Below are positions 8,901 through 18,287 of a stretch of 64,000 bases of DNA, one piece after another (position 1 is the first letter of the stretch; each line of letters starts with the position of its first letter). The notes under the pieces were generated by a model that was given only the letters and a program-made list of their open reading frames with translations, ran no database searches and was not told the origin of the DNA. Source of the stretch: Heliocidaris erythrogramma (taxonomy: Eukaryota; Echinodermata; Echinoidea; Camarodonta; Echinometridae); assembly GCA_025617745.1 (NCBI GenBank), contig CM046859.1:21948006-22012005 (forward strand), written 5' to 3'. The position numbers and the translations under genes were made by a program.

Positions 8901-11294
8901 GTAGGGTTTTGTATGGCTGTCATCCAATGGTCCAGTGAAAGATCGCCGAAACATCCCTCCCTGAAGACTGCCTGGCCGCGGCTGTGGCTGATATTGGGCC
9001 TGGGCTGCCTCGTTCGTCACGGGGAACTCCCGTGGTAACTGCTGGTGCATATTAAAGCTAGGAAACTCAGAATAAGTTGGTCTGGGAAAGGGTGGACTGA
9101 CCCGTGGACTCTGCCAGTTGCCTGCTCCTGTCTGGGGCATCTCAGTATAGCTTCCTATAACTGGAACCCTTCTCTCAGCATGCCTCGCCCGTACTGCCGC
9201 ATTGGCCCCGACACTCCCCTGTCCAAGTGACGGTTCTGACAATGTTACTCTATCCCCATCGCTGATTACTGACGGTTTGATGCCTGATGACGGCATGCTG
9301 ACAAACCCTGTGTCAGCAGAATGTGGAAAAAGCGGAGTGCTCTGCCCTGGACGAGGTTGTGATGTTGGTGCTTCTGACGATCGCTGTAACTCGGCAAGCA
9401 TCTCATCCACTGCTGTTATGTTACCTTCCACTTGCTGTATCAATTCTGCTGGTGACAGATGACAACCATATTTGGTCTGTAAAGATTCCATTATCAACTG
9501 CCGTCGAGTATTCAATCACCGTCAGTTCTGCTGCCAGCCGCCCACCAGCTCTGCCTTAGCTGTGACGCCGTCAGTTCTGCTGCCCGTCGCCCACTAGCTC
9601 TGCCTTAGCTGTGACGCCGTCAGTTCTGCTGCCCGTCGCCCACCAGCTCTGCCTTAGCTGTGACGCCGTCAGTTCTGCTGCCCGTCGCCCACCAGCTCTG
9701 CCTTAGCTGTGACGCCGTCAGTTCTGCTGCCCGTCGCCCACCAGCTCTGCCTTAGCTGTGACGCCGTCAGTTCTGCTGCCCGTCGCCCACCAGCTCTGCC
9801 TTAGCTGTGACGCCGTCAGTTCTGCTGCCCGTCGCCCACCAGCTCTGCCTTAGCTGTGACGCCGTCAGTTCTGCTGCCCGTCGCCCACCAGCTCTGCCTT
9901 AGCTGTGACGCCGTCAGTTCTGCTGCCCGTCGCCCACCAGCTCTGCCTAGCCTAGACGCCGTCAGTTCTGCCTTACTCCAGACCGTCAGCAATCCCACTC
10001 CTGACACCACGTGTAACGGCCACGGTTCGCCACGCCAGCTGACACGGCAATCTTGTCAGGATGCCCCGTGCCTTGCCGAGCTCCCCGTCCGTTTGGTCAA
10101 AATATATGACCGCTGCTGATGGCTGGAGTTACCGGCATACAACCATCACCAACCGTCAGGTACTGCTCACCACCAGGTCTACCAGCAATCACCCATCCGT
10201 CGAATTCAATTGATCACCCTTCTCGCCTCGGCACAGCAGCAGACAATTGATCATCCTTCGAACAATCAGTCACTCAATTGAAGATCATTCATTAGCATTC
10301 ATCGTCTTTCGAAGCCCTAATGTTAATTAATCAATGGAACTAATTATGCAAAGGAATTAGTCTGGAACCATCATTTTCAGTTGAAAAGCAAGTTTAATCA
10401 TTACCTTTAAGCAACACAAGTGTACAGGTTACAGAATGGAAGCCAAGAGTAAATCTCGGTGAGATTGATCGGGCTACTCAGGGGCGGATACAATGTGATG
10501 GCTAGTCCTAAGCACATAATCCTCTCATACACAATTTGTATTCCAATATTTACCCATATGACAAATCATTGTGAAAACAGTTAGTAAAAACAACACTTTC
10601 GCTTAAAACAATATAACCCCGACTGAATTATCAAATGTAACCACTGATTCCCGTCCACATAACTTGTCCAACAAATAATCTATCAAAATGAGTCATGACA
10701 AACCCCCCATATAATTTGAATATGCGAATTATGCTAATTTTCCTTCATTAAGCAGTACCTATACCGATACGTTGCAATCCCCATTGGTCTACACGTTATA
10801 GCGGATGTGCTGTTACTTATACCCATCCATTACTACAGGATAGTGCTAAAATATTTAGCACAGGTTCGTTACAATACATTTTCCCTTACTGGTTCTTAAC
10901 ATTGACCAGTTTTCTCAAGACTTTCACGGATCATGACAGATGTTTTTCACGTTTAATTACAGTAAATTTTAAAGAATTAATCTACTTTCAAAACCTTGTC
11001 AACATGCTAAAATGTCCCTTTTGCCTTTTAAATCATTCGTATCGATTGCATTTGCAATTGTGAGGCAAATATATTGAAATGGTTTTGTATTTGAAATGGT
11101 CAGTTGAAGGAAACAAGAATGAAATGCTTTCAGTACTCCAATCAATATTTCTGCTAGCAGTAATGTGGTGAATGAACAAAAAATTCTTCTCCAAGTCCTA
11201 ATAACAACAAAAATATGCATATATGCTGCTCACCTTTATGTTTGTCCACAAACTGATCCCACATGTCAAGATATTCCTGAATGACCCGAGCCAT
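2508..11294 (-). CDS. ELOVL: Elongation of very long chain fatty acids protein (ELOVL1/7-like), 5' part, runs off the left edge
   Basis: ELOVL enzymes are ER membrane condensing enzymes that join malonyl-CoA to long-chain acyl-CoA in the first step of fatty-acid elongation. Four coding exons (11294-11234, 4112-3925, 3533-3453, 2564-2508) join in frame into 129 residues. Visible family marks are an N-terminus of the MARVIQEYLDMWD type, DPRADGWLL, WVGPKLMEKRQPFQL, YNF..VLLSLYM, the GWLNGYTYGC loop, DYSTSP, CWWFYFSKFIE and the KxxExxDT motif. The HxxHH catalytic box should be in the next exon, which I do not find in 1-2507. The 7.1 kb first coding intron holds an LTR retrotransposon in the same orientation. 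DYS-SP favours the ELOVL1/7 branch over ELOVL4, without certainty. Confidence 0.93.
2840..2922. repeat. (GA)n microsatellite
   Basis: About 80 bp of almost pure GA repeat in an ELOVL intron. Confidence 0.95.
2970..3344. repeat. Diverged tandem duplication, about 170-bp copies
   Basis: 2970-3138 and 3177-3344 share the order of motifs (GTCTCTGAGCAAT or GTGTCTGAGCAAT, GAGCCCCCAG, CTATGGATTTT, GAAAGTACA). They are separated by a T run. No coding signal. Confidence 0.65.
3453..3533 (-). CDS. ELOVL: ELOVL third coding exon
   Basis: Eighty-one nt in phase 0-0 encode FARGGWLNGYTYGCQLIDYS and TSPKAMT, the lumenal loop of ELOVL proteins. The acceptor is ATATGCAG and the donor is GTAAGT. Confidence 0.92.
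3534..3924 (-). other. ELOVL intron 3
   Basis: Plain AT-rich intron with a stretch of AAATCA-type near-repeats (3830-3905). Nothing else seen. Confidence 0.6.
3925..4112 (-). CDS. ELOVL: ELOVL second coding exon
   Basis: One hundred and eighty-eight nt complete the Asp of DPRADGWLLIDSAWP, then encode two TM segments around WVGPKLMEKRQPFQLREVL and YNFAMVLLSLYMVIG. The acceptor is CTAATAAG and the donor is GTAGGT. Confidence 0.93.
4223..4545. mobile_element. hAT-like inverted-repeat element
   Basis: Ends CATGGTTGG and CCAACCCTG are inverted, and an 8-bp direct repeat TGGAGCAC flanks them (4215-4222, 4546-4553). The inside is AT-rich with no ORF. The 323-bp size and 8-bp duplication fit a non-autonomous hAT element. 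Confidence 0.7.
4768..4875. mobile_element. Short MITE, GGGCCTCGTCTTAT ends
   Basis: About 35-bp inverted ends (GGGCCTCGTCTTATGAAGAG against CTCTTTATAAGACGAGGCCC) surround a short centre, so the whole 108 bp can fold into one hairpin. No target duplication is clear. Confidence 0.7.
5234..6095 (-). repeat. 3' LTR of the Gag-protease retrotransposon
   Basis: 862 bp copy of 10012-10873, with no difference noticed on direct reading. It is preceded on the minus strand by a purine tract at 6096-6112. It would supply the polyadenylation region of the element. Confidence 0.93.
6096..6112 (-). promoter_or_regulatory. Polypurine tract of the LTR element
   Basis: On the minus strand GGGAGAGAAGGGGG lies immediately before the 3' LTR, the expected position for plus-strand DNA priming. 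Confidence 0.8.
6513..9491 (-). CDS. Gag-protease polyprotein with acidic repeat tail
   Basis: From the first ATG (9491; a stop lies just upstream in frame) the ORF gives 992 residues. Order: a Gln/Glu-rich start, a Pro-rich linker, a Gag core (LPDRFDGKTPILDYLEHFE onward, about 185-370), CCHC knuckle CYNCGQLGHFSRNC (about 435), a second knuckle CHQCHEAGHFKRNC (about 472), and an aspartic protease with LIDTGS (about 555) and GILGLDLL. It then ends in about seven 28-residue repeats of the DEVAGDPPDNSLAGDEAAED type (about 762-972) rather than a polymerase. Gag packages element RNA and the protease matures it. Replication would need another element's polymerase and integrase. Confidence 0.92.
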   Translation of the reverse strand: MESLQTKYGCHLSPAELIQQVEGNITAVDEMLAELQRSSEAPTSQPRPGQSTPLFPHSADTGFVSMPSSGIKPSVISDGDRVTLSEPSLGQGSVGANAAVRARHAERRVPVIGSYTEMPQTGAGNWQSPRVSPPFPRPTYSEFPSFNMHQQLPREFPVTNEAAQAQYQPQPRPGSLQGGMFRRSFTGPLDDSHTKPYMLPDRFDGKTPILDYLEHFEACAVINNWTDRKATHYLAASLRGPALKLLGKNGETELTYRDLVSRLKHRFGPSGKADVFLAELRSRRRKPHETLQELGQSIRDLAGMAYQEFDPDGQDKLARGHFLDAIVNPAIREGLFRAQPHTLDEAIEAALNTEAFLKMETERGELKYSHRHSHSRALTDSGWPQPHDSDTLDLVRKMEKALGDLTARLESLTSQVGGTSHGGNEGPHSQRRRQVGACYNCGQLGHFSRNCPHPKMQYTPDGSKIMEVESNRCHQCHEAGHFKRNCPHNQAGRGDWAAKHPGRDTGDLMSSRDRTAENNRQPEAGQVRVGTTERVKRQGLFIKSKINGQPVTFLIDTGSTQSFITDAVFNKIEEARKPVLQRVPNTIHQADGSPLDTMGRASMELQVGGLLFIVEMTVAALKNEGILGLDLLMQMHAELDCHKMELRTPWQSIACQDQEGRDFCSRVVASETSIVPTGHEVVLRGEVTGRNPSVVNQVGLLEPPPNPTELSRKGLRVARAVVTADSGILPVRMFNPTGRETTVKKGTMVASLSSVQDPSDDTLTGDEVAGDPPDNSLAGDEAAEDLPHGSLADDEVAGDLPDNSLAGDEAAEDLSQDSLAGDEVAGDPPDNSLADDEAAEDLPHDSLADDEEAGDPPDNSLVGDEAAEDLPHDSLADDQVAGDPPDNSLAGDEAAEDLPHDSLADDEEAGDPPDNSLVGDEAAEDLPHDSIAADEVAGDPPDNSLAGDEAAEDLPHDSLADDEVAGDPPDDSFPVTGDNPRGDDRDTTQKPC
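6575..7205 (-). repeat. 84-bp in-frame tandem repeat in the Gag-protease ORF
   Basis: About seven and a half copies of an 84-bp unit encode an acidic 28-residue repeat (Asp/Glu/Ala/Pro/Leu). Copies differ at scattered codons but keep the frame. The period being a multiple of three, and the open frame, suggest that the tail is translated. Confidence 0.9.
9520..9962 (-). repeat. 49-bp minisatellite in the leader of the LTR element
   Basis: Nine near-identical 49-bp copies (marker TCAGTTCTGCTGCCCGTCGC on the plus strand) fill the space between the primer binding site and the gag ATG. The unit differs from the 84-bp repeat of the ORF. Confidence 0.92.
9991..10009 (-). promoter_or_regulatory. Primer binding site, tRNA-Leu
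   Basis: On the minus strand TGGTGTCAGGAGTGGGATT begins two bases inside the 5' LTR. This is the exact complement of the 3' end, with CCA, of a eukaryotic tRNA-Leu(CAG) as I recall it. Confidence 0.85.
10012..10873 (-). repeat. 5' LTR of the Gag-protease retrotransposon
   Basis: 862 bp, TGTAACGG at the low-coordinate end and CGTTACA at the other, TG/CA termini. By eye it is the same sequence as 5234-6095. It would carry the promoter for the element on the minus strand. Confidence 0.93.
11234..11294 (-). CDS. ELOVL: ELOVL first coding exon
   Basis: Sixty-one nt encode MARVIQEYLDMWDQFVDKHK plus one base. The acceptor CTTTCTGCAG ends directly at the ATG, so all 5' untranslated sequence lies in upstream exons. 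The donor is GTGAGC. Confidence 0.88.
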
Positions 11295-11561
11295 CTGCAG
11301 AAAGATAATGTCAGTACAAAAACAATCAAAATATAATTTACAAATACATGCATGTACATAAATATGTGTATGTCGAGCAAGAGAGAATCTACAATGAAAA
11401 CCAACTTCTACAAGTACAAGGGTTACATGAGGTAATTTTCTAAGGGCATCAAGTTGGCTGCAATTAAGTCAGAAATTATGAGTCCAACAAATCAGTGAAA
11501 ATTCAAAGAAAATCTGACAAGAAAGTCCTGAAGTTCTAAATCTGCCATCAATCATCTGCAT

Positions 11562-11864
11562 GTGTCCTATATAGTCTATACAAAAATGATTCTCCACATA
11601 ATGCATGGCTTTACTGACACTAACCAATCCAAGCTCTTCATGACAAAAGATGAAAGAGTGTATCTTCGTGGTCATAATCTCAAGATTCAGAAGCAACATG
11701 CACAACTAAACATCCAGAAAAATAACTTTACCCACAGAGTAGTGACTCACTGGAAAATGCTACCAAAGTCAGCAGTGGAAGCATCTACAGTCAATAGTTT
11801 CAAGCCAGAAGTCGATACCTTCCTCTCAAAGAAGTACAACAGATTTACATATTTAGCTGACTAG
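11562..11864 (+). pseudogene. LINE reverse-transcriptase 3' end fragment
   Basis: The open frame ends ...LFMTKDERVYLRGHNLKIQK, NNFTHRVVTHWKMLPKSAVE and STVNSFKPEVDTFLSKK before TAG. The pattern LRGH...NFFxxRVVxxWNxLPxxVVxAxSVNxFKxxLD is the typical C-terminus of non-LTR retrotransposon ORF2 proteins. The catalytic part is missing, so it is a 5'-truncated dead copy in the ELOVL 5' intron. Confidence 0.8.
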
Positions 11865-12739
11865 ATTCCTTAATTAGCATGATTAGTAGCAGTCAATACT
11901 GCAAAACAAAGGAAGTTAAAGATACTCAGGTTGACATACAGTGGAAGTTAGCTTGAAAGTGGGAGGGCATTACAACTTGATTATCGTCTTACAAGGAGCC
12001 CGACAAGACAGGTGAATATACAGGTGAATACAGCTGAATAATTCATCCCAAGGCATTGGCAGATTGGGGGCACGTTGGAGCTCCCTGGAGTTAAGTTAGA
12101 AGTAGATCCCTGCACAAAAAAATGTGCCCTCAAATAAATTGGCACCTAAGGCTAAAGGTGGAAGAAAAAAAACAACTTTCTTCTCTGCTTGTTTTTAATT
12201 CTTTTTTTTTTTTTCTTATATGCTGGCCCCTTTACAAAATTCCTGAATTCACCCATTCCAATGATGGCGGCCATGACCACCACGCCCACATATGCACCCA
12301 ATGCCCCGCCCCCAGTCGTCTTTCTTCTCATCCCCTTCCTTCTTCTCATTCTCCCCTTCCCTTTTATTCATCTTTATCTTCTTTTTCATGTAGTACTACT
12401 GTCAATATTATAGGACGACCAGCCATTAAAAAAGTCAGACAAGTTCTGCTTGCGACACCGTCTACCTGTCTACGGCAGCATATGAGCATAATCTCCAGTT
12501 TATCATGTCAGCTTCATCGGCGTGGGTCGGGCCGCGCGGGCCTGACGAACACTCAAGTACCGGGTTCGACAGTGATAAAAGACCGGGCAAGCTAGGTGCG
12601 GCAAACATGTGCAGTATACGCGGTACGATTATATGGTCTCTGAAATACCGGACAATTTCGCGCAATTACACGGAGATTAGCTGACATTAAATATTAAACA
12701 GTCCACTCAAGATAGATTTCAAAATTCTGCTTGACTTAC
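11865..12739 (-). other. ELOVL 5' intron remainder
   Basis: Non-coding between the LINE remnant and the putative first exon. It holds a T-rich tract (12200-12216), a YY1-like GATGGCGGCCATG (12262-12274) and a GC-richer stretch at 12470-12620 that may be regulatory. No supported gene. Confidence 0.45.
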
Positions 12740-12860
12740 CTTATAATTTAGTTAGACTATCGCCCGTGATAAATGATACAAACCGATGATCGCCAGTAGT
12801 TCAGGCAGAGATCCAGGCCAGGCCTACACTATACCCACCGGTACCGTATAGGGTCCGGTC
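12740..12860 (-). promoter_or_regulatory. Probable non-coding first exon and promoter region of the ELOVL gene
   Basis: The elongase ATG sits directly on a splice acceptor, so a non-coding exon must lie upstream. A strong donor on the minus strand (TTATAAG then GTAAGTC) places an exon end at 12740. Sequence from there to about 12900 is richer in CG dinucleotides than its surroundings. The transcription start is not determined, so the right boundary is a guess. Confidence 0.45.
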
Positions 12861-12948
12861 TTCAATCAACGGGTTGATTGATCACATGCATTGCATGCTA
12901 GTTGGCCCTAGCGCCTGGCGATCGATGGGCCATAGGCCATGGCATGGA

Positions 12949-13150
12949 TGCGCCAAACTTTGTCTGAAGGAAGATTTACATGACACCACGAAAACTGACA
13001 AAATTTTCCGTCGGGACGGTTGTCAGACCGCCCCCAAATTCGGGGCAAATTTTCCCCCTTAAGGCCCATGGACCAAATTTTGTCAGAAGGAAGAGGTATG
13101 GGTGTACATTACAAACATATAAAAACTGACAAAATTTCCATCGGGAAGTG
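12949..13150. repeat. Two-copy tandem repeat, about 125 bp apart
   Basis: Motifs CAAA-TTTGTC-GAAGGAAGA and ACTGACAAAATTT-CC-TCGGGA occur in the same order at 12957-13015 and 13075-13147. Confidence 0.6.
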
Positions 13151-13251
13151 GGTAACACGCTCCTAAAAAAACCCACCACCAAAGTGCCCCTAAATAATTA
13201 AGCCAAGCTTTGCTGCCCAAAATGCTCTGGAAGTAGAGAAAAACCATTTTT

Positions 13252-13740
13252 AGGCATTATACCTTAATAACTCTGAAGTGTCTCATTCAATTCAAGTCAA
13301 ATTTACATAGTTCATTCTTGAGTATTGTAACTTTCTTGGGGTGCAATTTGGTTTCAAATGATCATTTCAATAATAAGTTATTAAATTGTGAAAATTGTAT
13401 TGCTTTCTCAAAAGTAGTCAAATGATATTGTCAGGATTATGTAAATATACCCATTGTACATCTGCACCTGTTTGACAAGACATAATAGAGGAGCTTGTTA
13501 AGTATCTCGGCTATGTCGGGCTGCCATGCTGAAATCTACCATTCATATGTTAATTACACAAATACCTTGCAAGCTATTTCTAATATGCCTTGTCAAACAG
13601 GCACAAATGACAGTGGGTGTGTTTACATAATCCTGACAATACCATTTGACTACTTTTGAGAAAGCAATACAATTTTCACACGTAATAACTTATTATTGAA
13701 CTTGAATGACACACTTTGGAGTTATTAAGGTTGTAATGCC
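13252..13740. mobile_element. Long foldback element
   Basis: Left arm 13252-13490 and right arm 13580-13740 are reverse complements over about 160 bp. A shared core is TTTGACAAG, GTCAGGATTATGTAAA and AAAGTAGTCAAATG or complements. The left arm has an extra 75 bp. The ends run into C- and A-rich tracts. No ORF. Confidence 0.75.
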
Positions 13741-14164
13741 CCCCCCCCCCCCCAAAAAAAAAACCCACCACCAAAATACCAGCAGCTTTTTGTGAATGAC
13801 ATGGATGGTCTAAGTAACTTTAAAGGGTCTAAGTAACTTTAAAGGGTCAAATCCCGGGGGTCAAATCTCATATGTAAAATGGGGTGACTATTTTGGGACA
13901 GCCTCCTGGCCTAATAGGGTCGATCAAACGTATAGGGGTGAAACGTCCTTTCTTGGAAAACCATCGACATGATGGGTCGTCCCGAAAACATTTTGAACGG
14001 GATAGGGAGGGGTGGGGGAACTCTAACTCTAGAGACCACAGTGCACGGATTTGGGTCTCAAAACTACGGAAATAAGGAGGATCGGTAAAAAGCTCAAGTT
14101 TTGATTGCTTGCAAATAATTGCAATAATTTTTTTTTAATTAAAGGGAAAATTCTTTAAAAACTT

Positions 14165-14400
14165 TTCTCCCTCCATGCTATCTCTGTCCACCTTTCCATC
14201 TCTCTCTCATCCTCCATCCACATCTCACTATCCCTCTTTCTTTCCTCAGTCCTTTTCGCTTTCCAATCTCCCTCTTCATTTCTTTCCATCCCTCTATCTC
14301 TGCCTCCCTCATAGACTCTTCCTCATTCTCTCCCTCCCTCTATCCCCTTATCCTCCCCTCTCTCTCGCTCTCTAGCTTTCATCCGTTTTCTTTCCTCACT
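14165..14400. repeat. CT-rich low-complexity tract
   Basis: Mixed CTCC, TCTCTC and CATCC repeats; no gene. Confidence 0.85.
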
Positions 14401-14602
14401 TTCTTTCAAGTAAACTCAGATTTAAAAGACATTTTTTCTATTCCAGAAACATCATGATTTATTTATTCCCCTTATCCCCTTATCCTACCCTCTCTCTCGC
14501 TCTCTAGCTTTCATCCGTTTCCTTTCCTCACTTTCTTTAAAGTAAACTCGGATTTAAAAGACATTTTTTCTATTCCAGATACATCATGATTTATTTATTC
14601 CG
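14341..14602. repeat. Tandem duplication of about 130 bp
   Basis: Two nearly identical copies run from the CT-rich CCCCTTATCCT to ATCATGATTTATTTATTCC, with very few differences, so the duplication is recent. It includes duplicated AATAAA-type motifs on the minus strand. Confidence 0.9.
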
Positions 14603-15965
14603 AAAATCACTTAACTAAATACACATGAATGTATTTCACAAAATTATTTTAACCCTCACAAAATTCATGCAAATATATACAAAATAAGTAGAAAATCATG
14701 TTGATGTATAAAAAGAGGTAACTCACAAAAATGTGAAAGAGAAAAATGAAAATAAGAGATGAAAATGTTATAAATTTGATTGAAAATTCTCTTCATTCAA
14801 CCAGTTTCAATGGATGAAAGTCACCGAGATGCAAAAATGGCTATTAAAAGCACAGGCGTACATCCACAACCCAAGTTCATCGTTCTGACTTGCAAAAAGA
14901 GAATATATTTTGAACAATGAAACAATGGTACAAGTCAGTGTAAAAACAAAGCACCAGAGAGAAAATCAACAAAATGCACTGAAGAAATGACAAATTGGAA
15001 AGGCAATCATTGACAAGCTAAGCATCATTAGAAATTAAAAAATACTATGACCATGTCAGAATAATTATTTATCATTTTCATCATTTAATTTAGTATATTA
15101 TGCCAATATTTATCATCCTACCATCAACAGGCTAATGACAAGCTTAAATACCCCCACCTTAATAAAAAATAAATTTGTAGAAATGTTAGACCAATATTTT
15201 AACTCACAGTTTTCCGTATAATATATATAGTTTTCTATCCAGTTGTCAGATTATGATGGCTAAACAGTACATAATATAAATGGAATTATTACTACTTTGC
15301 TTTATATTTACCTCATAATTATACTATATTATTAGAATATATTTCATTACTCCAGCATGCGATTGTGGTTATATCAGCCAAAATAGGATATAGTTTATAC
15401 CTACAAATATATATATTATTCCAAAGTAAATTCACTATTCTATGTATGATCATTACAAAAAGGCAAGTTTTGAATATAAAATAACTAAACAAATACATGT
15501 AAATAGATATAGAGACATATCACAAATTCAACATTTAGTTTGCTTAATATCTTGATATGAGATAATTTTATTTCTGATGCCTATTAAAAAGCTTGATTTC
15601 TGTAATTAATGTCAAAGAATTATGAAACTACACTTTTACAGCCAGAGGAAGGAGGGGGCATAGGGGCCTGTGCCCCCTTTGTCGCAGATAAATTCATAAC
15701 CTTTTTGCTTGTCAAATGTTTAAAAAATGTAATTTGCCCTCCCCCACCCTCGGCAATAATCATTCATATATCTGCCACTTCTTTGTAAAAAGAAATACAG
15801 CTATAAACTGTGAGAAGTAATTGTAAAATAAACTGTCTTCCTTACTCCTACTGATATACTTTTCATTACAACTACCTACAAAGGTCAGCTATATATAAAT
15901 GCACTTTCTACGGTTACACAGGTACAAAAGTCTGATTTGATCTAGGTTATTATTGACAATAACTA

Positions 15966-16028
15966 CCCCTCCCCCAAAAAAACAAACAAACAAACAAACA
16001 AACAACAACACAAACAAAAAACAAAACA
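15966..16028. repeat. (CAAA)n microsatellite
   Basis: Runs of AAAC and ACAA after a C run. Confidence 0.9.
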
Positions 16029-16956
16029 CCACCACACAACTGACATGTACACCAATTAAGTACAAATCACACACATAACAAAACCTGGTAGTACAAAAAA
16101 GTAGCCAAGAACATGTCACACTACACTACAGACTACATTTTTAAACAATACAGACTGAGGTCATGTAAGAAGTCCGACTGTAAATTAATTAATAAACTAA
16201 AATACATGCACACAAATGCATAAATATAATCCTGAATATATGGAGAGCTTTAAAAAAAAAAGATCAATTAAAAAATAGAGCATTATATGGTATACAAAAT
16301 ATTCACTACAAATTAGAAAATGGGAGTGCTGAGGGCTAAAAATTAAAAAATAAAATCAACAGTGAAAAAAGCCTCTTTATGAACAAATATATACATACCC
16401 AGTACATGCATCATACATGAATAAATTCTGAATATGGAAACCTTCATGATAATTGCATTTGTAGGCAGTTAAACAAATGAATAAACGTTAAATGCAATAA
16501 ATTTAAATTGAAAAAAAACATGGCAGATTTTTGCATTTTCTTTTCCTTTTAACATTTCACTACATTAAACAGATAAAAAATAATAGTCATTGATTATTCA
16601 GATGCTGCCTCCTTTCCATCACTATAATTTACATGCAAACTCCAGATTACATTATTTAGAAGAAAAAAAACAACACATCACTGCTTTTTGCACATTCACA
16701 CAAGTACAATTCTTTTTATCCTGAATACTAAGTTAGGAAACCTCATGGTGTGAGTTAAATATCCAATCAATATCGATATAACATGATTATGCCCTTAGAA
16801 AGTACAGTAAAGAAAATAAAAGCCTCTTTGACTATCATATACTGCATAAAGCCAGACTTGGTATTACACATGTACATGATGTCAAATTCTACACTTCAAA
16901 ATTTATATTAACAAAAATCATATACTGTATTATATTGGAGAGAATTACAAGGGTGG

Positions 16957-17034
16957 GGTGTGGGGGGGGGGGAGGGAGGTAGACTGCCTCACACCCTATT
17001 GATGGGTTTCCATCCCCCCCCCCCTCCCACACAC
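16957..17034. repeat. G-run / C-run hairpin
   Basis: GTGTG with a run of G, then GAGGG, is followed about 45 bp later by CCCTCCCACAC after a C run, forming an inverted pair. It could be a small MITE or a structure-prone repeat. Confidence 0.55.
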
Positions 17035-17668
17035 ACGCAAGAAGAGGAAGAAGAAGAGGGGAACAATTTTGTTTTATAGTTCACACATGCTTCAATCATG
17101 AATTTGGTTTTCAAAACATAACATTTACCTATCATATTTGTCCTATAATGGGATCATTTATAGGGGACAAATATCAGTTACATTGTTTCTCTTGTGTATT
17201 TCTTTGTGTCATACCAACAAAATTATTTTAGAGTCCCAAATGTCTCTGCTCTATCTGACTGCTAAAGAAAAGCAATTCCCTACCTATGATAAACTTCGTA
17301 AAAATATACCCTGTAAAATGCTCGTACTCAATTTTCCTGAAGAATAGAATGATTTCAACTGCACTTCCCACAATTCTGTCGTCATTTGAAAGCCCAACCG
17401 TTTCGAGTGAATCTGGTCAAAGTGCAAATATATCTTCCGCTGAGAGCGTGAAGGGGGCATAAATTGAACTCACACCCACTTTATACAAAGAGTTAACGCC
17501 CTTCTAGCTCTCAACCAACACAAATCAAAGACCACAAGATGAATTCCAATGCAGGTATTGGTTCACAAACTGTTAAGATTTTCAGAAAAGAAATAATACT
17601 TCCACCCCTGTGACTTTAATCAACACTGAGTAACTTGGAAGTGTTAGAATCTGTATGCCAACTATAAT

Positions 17669-17870
17669 CAATAGACCGCTTCGGTAATGTATGCAACGTT
17701 GTTCTTGACAACCTGAAAGCTTGCCGGGCATAGCAACAAATAATGTATGCAAACTGGATTTCAAGCATTGAGGCTCATTTATAGAAAGCATGTTCATGGA
17801 ATAGCTCGTCACTAGGTGCTCAGAGAATATATGTGCATAAATTTGTATACATTACAGACGCGGTCTATTG
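17669..17870. mobile_element. MITE family 'CAATAGACC', copy 1
   Basis: Ends CAATAGACCGC and GCGGTCTATTG are perfect inverted repeats. Inside, ACCTGAAAGCTTGCC and ATAGCAACAAATAATGTATG are shared with the copies at 38256-38483 and 61137-61377. Confidence 0.75.
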
Positions 17871-18287
17871 GTGATAATTTCCAATTTACGTGTTTCCTAT
17901 GACAGAAACAAATTTTAGCCCAATTAGACCAGTTTACTACATGTATTCAGCTTTACATGTTGGCATGTTTTTTTAAAAACGAAAGATGCACTGAACAACA
18001 CAAACAAATAATGTTTGCAAGATACATAGAGATGCTATTTTTACAATACAGATAAATTCAGTAAATTAGTTGTCACCACAAGTTCTGGGGAGAAACATCT
18101 GTTCAGTCAAATACATTACTGAACTGGCCTTTTGGATAAATGATTCATACAACATACATGTACATCTAAATGGAGATCCGATGACTTCACTTTATAATGC
18201 AGTATGGGAAGAAGGAAACCTGAAAATCCTTGATGTCTTCAACGAAACTGATAGAGGGCGGTGTGTGTGTCCGATAAAAATGGGATA

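Larger units (their letters stand above)
5234..10873 (-). mobile_element. Non-autonomous Ty3/gypsy-type LTR retrotransposon (Gag-protease only)
   Basis: The element is 5640 bp with TG...CA ends, two 862-bp LTRs, and flanking ATAC on both sides (5230-5233 and 10874-10877). Read on the minus strand it has 5' LTR, tRNA-Leu primer site, a leader with a 49-bp repeat array, one Gag-protease ORF, about 400 bp of non-coding DNA, a polypurine tract and the 3' LTR. No reverse transcriptase, RNase H or integrase is present, and there is no room for them. It lies in the ELOVL intron in the same sense. LTRs that look identical indicate a recent insertion by trans-mobilisation (inference). Confidence 0.93.
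12861..18287 (-). other. Space between ELOVL and SLC44A1: SLC44A1 3' untranslated region and intergenic DNA
   Basis: SLC44A1 transcription must continue below 18288. The AT-rich, repeat-poor stretch 14600-17650 is compatible with a long 3' untranslated region. AATAAATAAATCATGATG on the minus strand at about 14580-14600 is a possible poly(A) signal, duplicated at about 14450-14470. Below that lie CT-rich DNA and repeats. No other gene is seen. Confidence 0.4.

Noticed and set aside
9856-10119. Plus-strand open frame over the 49-bp repeats
   Set aside because: It runs through the repeat array, primer site and LTR; not a gene.
12152-12349. Minus-strand frame with a hydrophobic GAYVGVVVMAAIIGMG stretch
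   Set aside because: No acceptor with a pyrimidine tract, Lys-rich ends from A runs, and no family match; probably chance.
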